A stretch of DNA of 14,574 nt from DTKY01 sp037440765 (lineage in GTDB: Bacteria; Acidobacteriota; Terriglobia; Bryobacterales; Bryobacteraceae): positions 1 to 14,574 of the forward strand of contig JBBITL010000095.1 of the NCBI GenBank assembly GCA_037440765.1, written 5' to 3'. The notes beneath the pieces are model-generated. The model was not told the origin of the DNA, made no database searches, and worked only from the letters and a program-made list of their open reading frames with translations. Positions 14,482 to 14,574 of the stretch are shown here, piece by piece; the first letter of the stretch is position 1, and each line of letters opens with the position of its first letter. A program made the position numbers and the translations under genes.

Positions 14482-14552
14482 GGCGGCGCGCACGCTGCGC
14501 ATCTGGTTCGCCCTGGCGTTACGCTTGCGATTCCGAGGAGGAGTGGACACTC

Positions 14553-14574
14553 ATGTTCGATCCGGCCAGCATTG
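14553..14574 (+). CDS. possible start of a CDS running off the right edge
   Basis: ATG 14553 follows GAGGAGGAG (14535-14543) at 9 nt spacing, a strong ribosome-binding site. Only seven codons are visible (Met-Phe-Asp-Pro-Ala-Ser-Ile), so the product cannot be named. The frame is also open for a short way upstream, but the Shine-Dalgarno points to this start. If the tRNA fragment marks an element boundary, this would be its first gene. Confidence 0.4.

Larger units (their letters stand above)
14220..14552. other. non-coding stretch with inverted repeats
   Basis: About 330 nt without a credible gene; the first 100 nt look less GC-rich than the genes to the left. It holds two notable inverted repeats (listed separately), a small hairpin GCGCA-CGC-TGCGC at 14488-14500, and a strong Shine-Dalgarno at its right end. 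Short open frames here have arbitrary composition and no ribosome-binding sites. It may be the first non-coding part of an integrated element. Confidence 0.45.

Noticed and set aside
1..14574. CRISPR array, IS transposase, rRNA or riboswitch
   Set aside because: Reading through, I saw no regularly spaced repeats, no transposase motifs and no recognisable rRNA or riboswitch consensus; only the right-edge palindromes stand out.

Overview
The window is GC-rich (roughly two thirds G+C by eye) bacterial chromosome with tightly packed genes and no phage or IS protein in the main part. Its gene content points to the Acidobacteriota, perhaps a Bryobacterales/Solibacter-like lineage. It includes a TonB receptor with a carboxypeptidase-regulatory domain fused to its N-terminus, secreted NTF2-plus-Ig-like proteins, an AsmA protein, a TPR lytic transglycosylase and a secreted SagB-like nitroreductase. 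The phylum call is inference from family style; there is no rRNA to confirm it.

Left part (1-2375, + strand): the C-terminal ~57% of a 4-alpha-glucanotransferase (malQ) carrying all three catalytic carboxylates, then a secreted NTF2-like/Ig-like protein and an unrecognised 195-aa protein with a good Shine-Dalgarno. This run meets a long minus-strand block head-on at 2376-2391.

Minus-strand block (read from 13975 down to 2392): a secreted SagB-type nitroreductase-like protein; a large AsmA-like envelope protein; a cytoplasmic coiled-coil/GAF-like protein whose end overlaps a soluble lytic transglycosylase (slt); a small membrane or periplasmic His/Cys protein; a zinc-type (ZnuD-like) TonB-dependent receptor; an unknown 146-aa protein coupled by an ATGA overlap to a bacterial PH-domain membrane protein; an Ldh_2-family NAD(P)-dependent oxidoreductase; and an unrecognised 171-aa protein starting at TTG. 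The slt-small protein-receptor-146-aa-PH stretch is tightly spaced and probably co-transcribed. The small HxHxH...CxxCH protein followed by the His-rich receptor looks like an outer-membrane metal-acquisition module.

Right end (13976-14574): mostly non-coding. It contains the 3' two thirds of a tRNA-Val(GAC) gene on the minus strand without a matching 5' acceptor half. The fragment runs into a 12-bp inverted repeat with an 8-nt centre, the geometry of a tyrosine-recombinase core site. I read this as one end (attR-type) of an element integrated in a tRNA-Val gene, with the element lying to the right of the window. Two further inverted repeats precede a start codon at 14553 with a strong Shine-Dalgarno, possibly the first gene of that element.

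I did not find a complete, clearly novel system. The best leads are the tRNA fragment with its palindrome, the metal module with its small unannotated-type protein, and the coupled 146-aa/PH pair.
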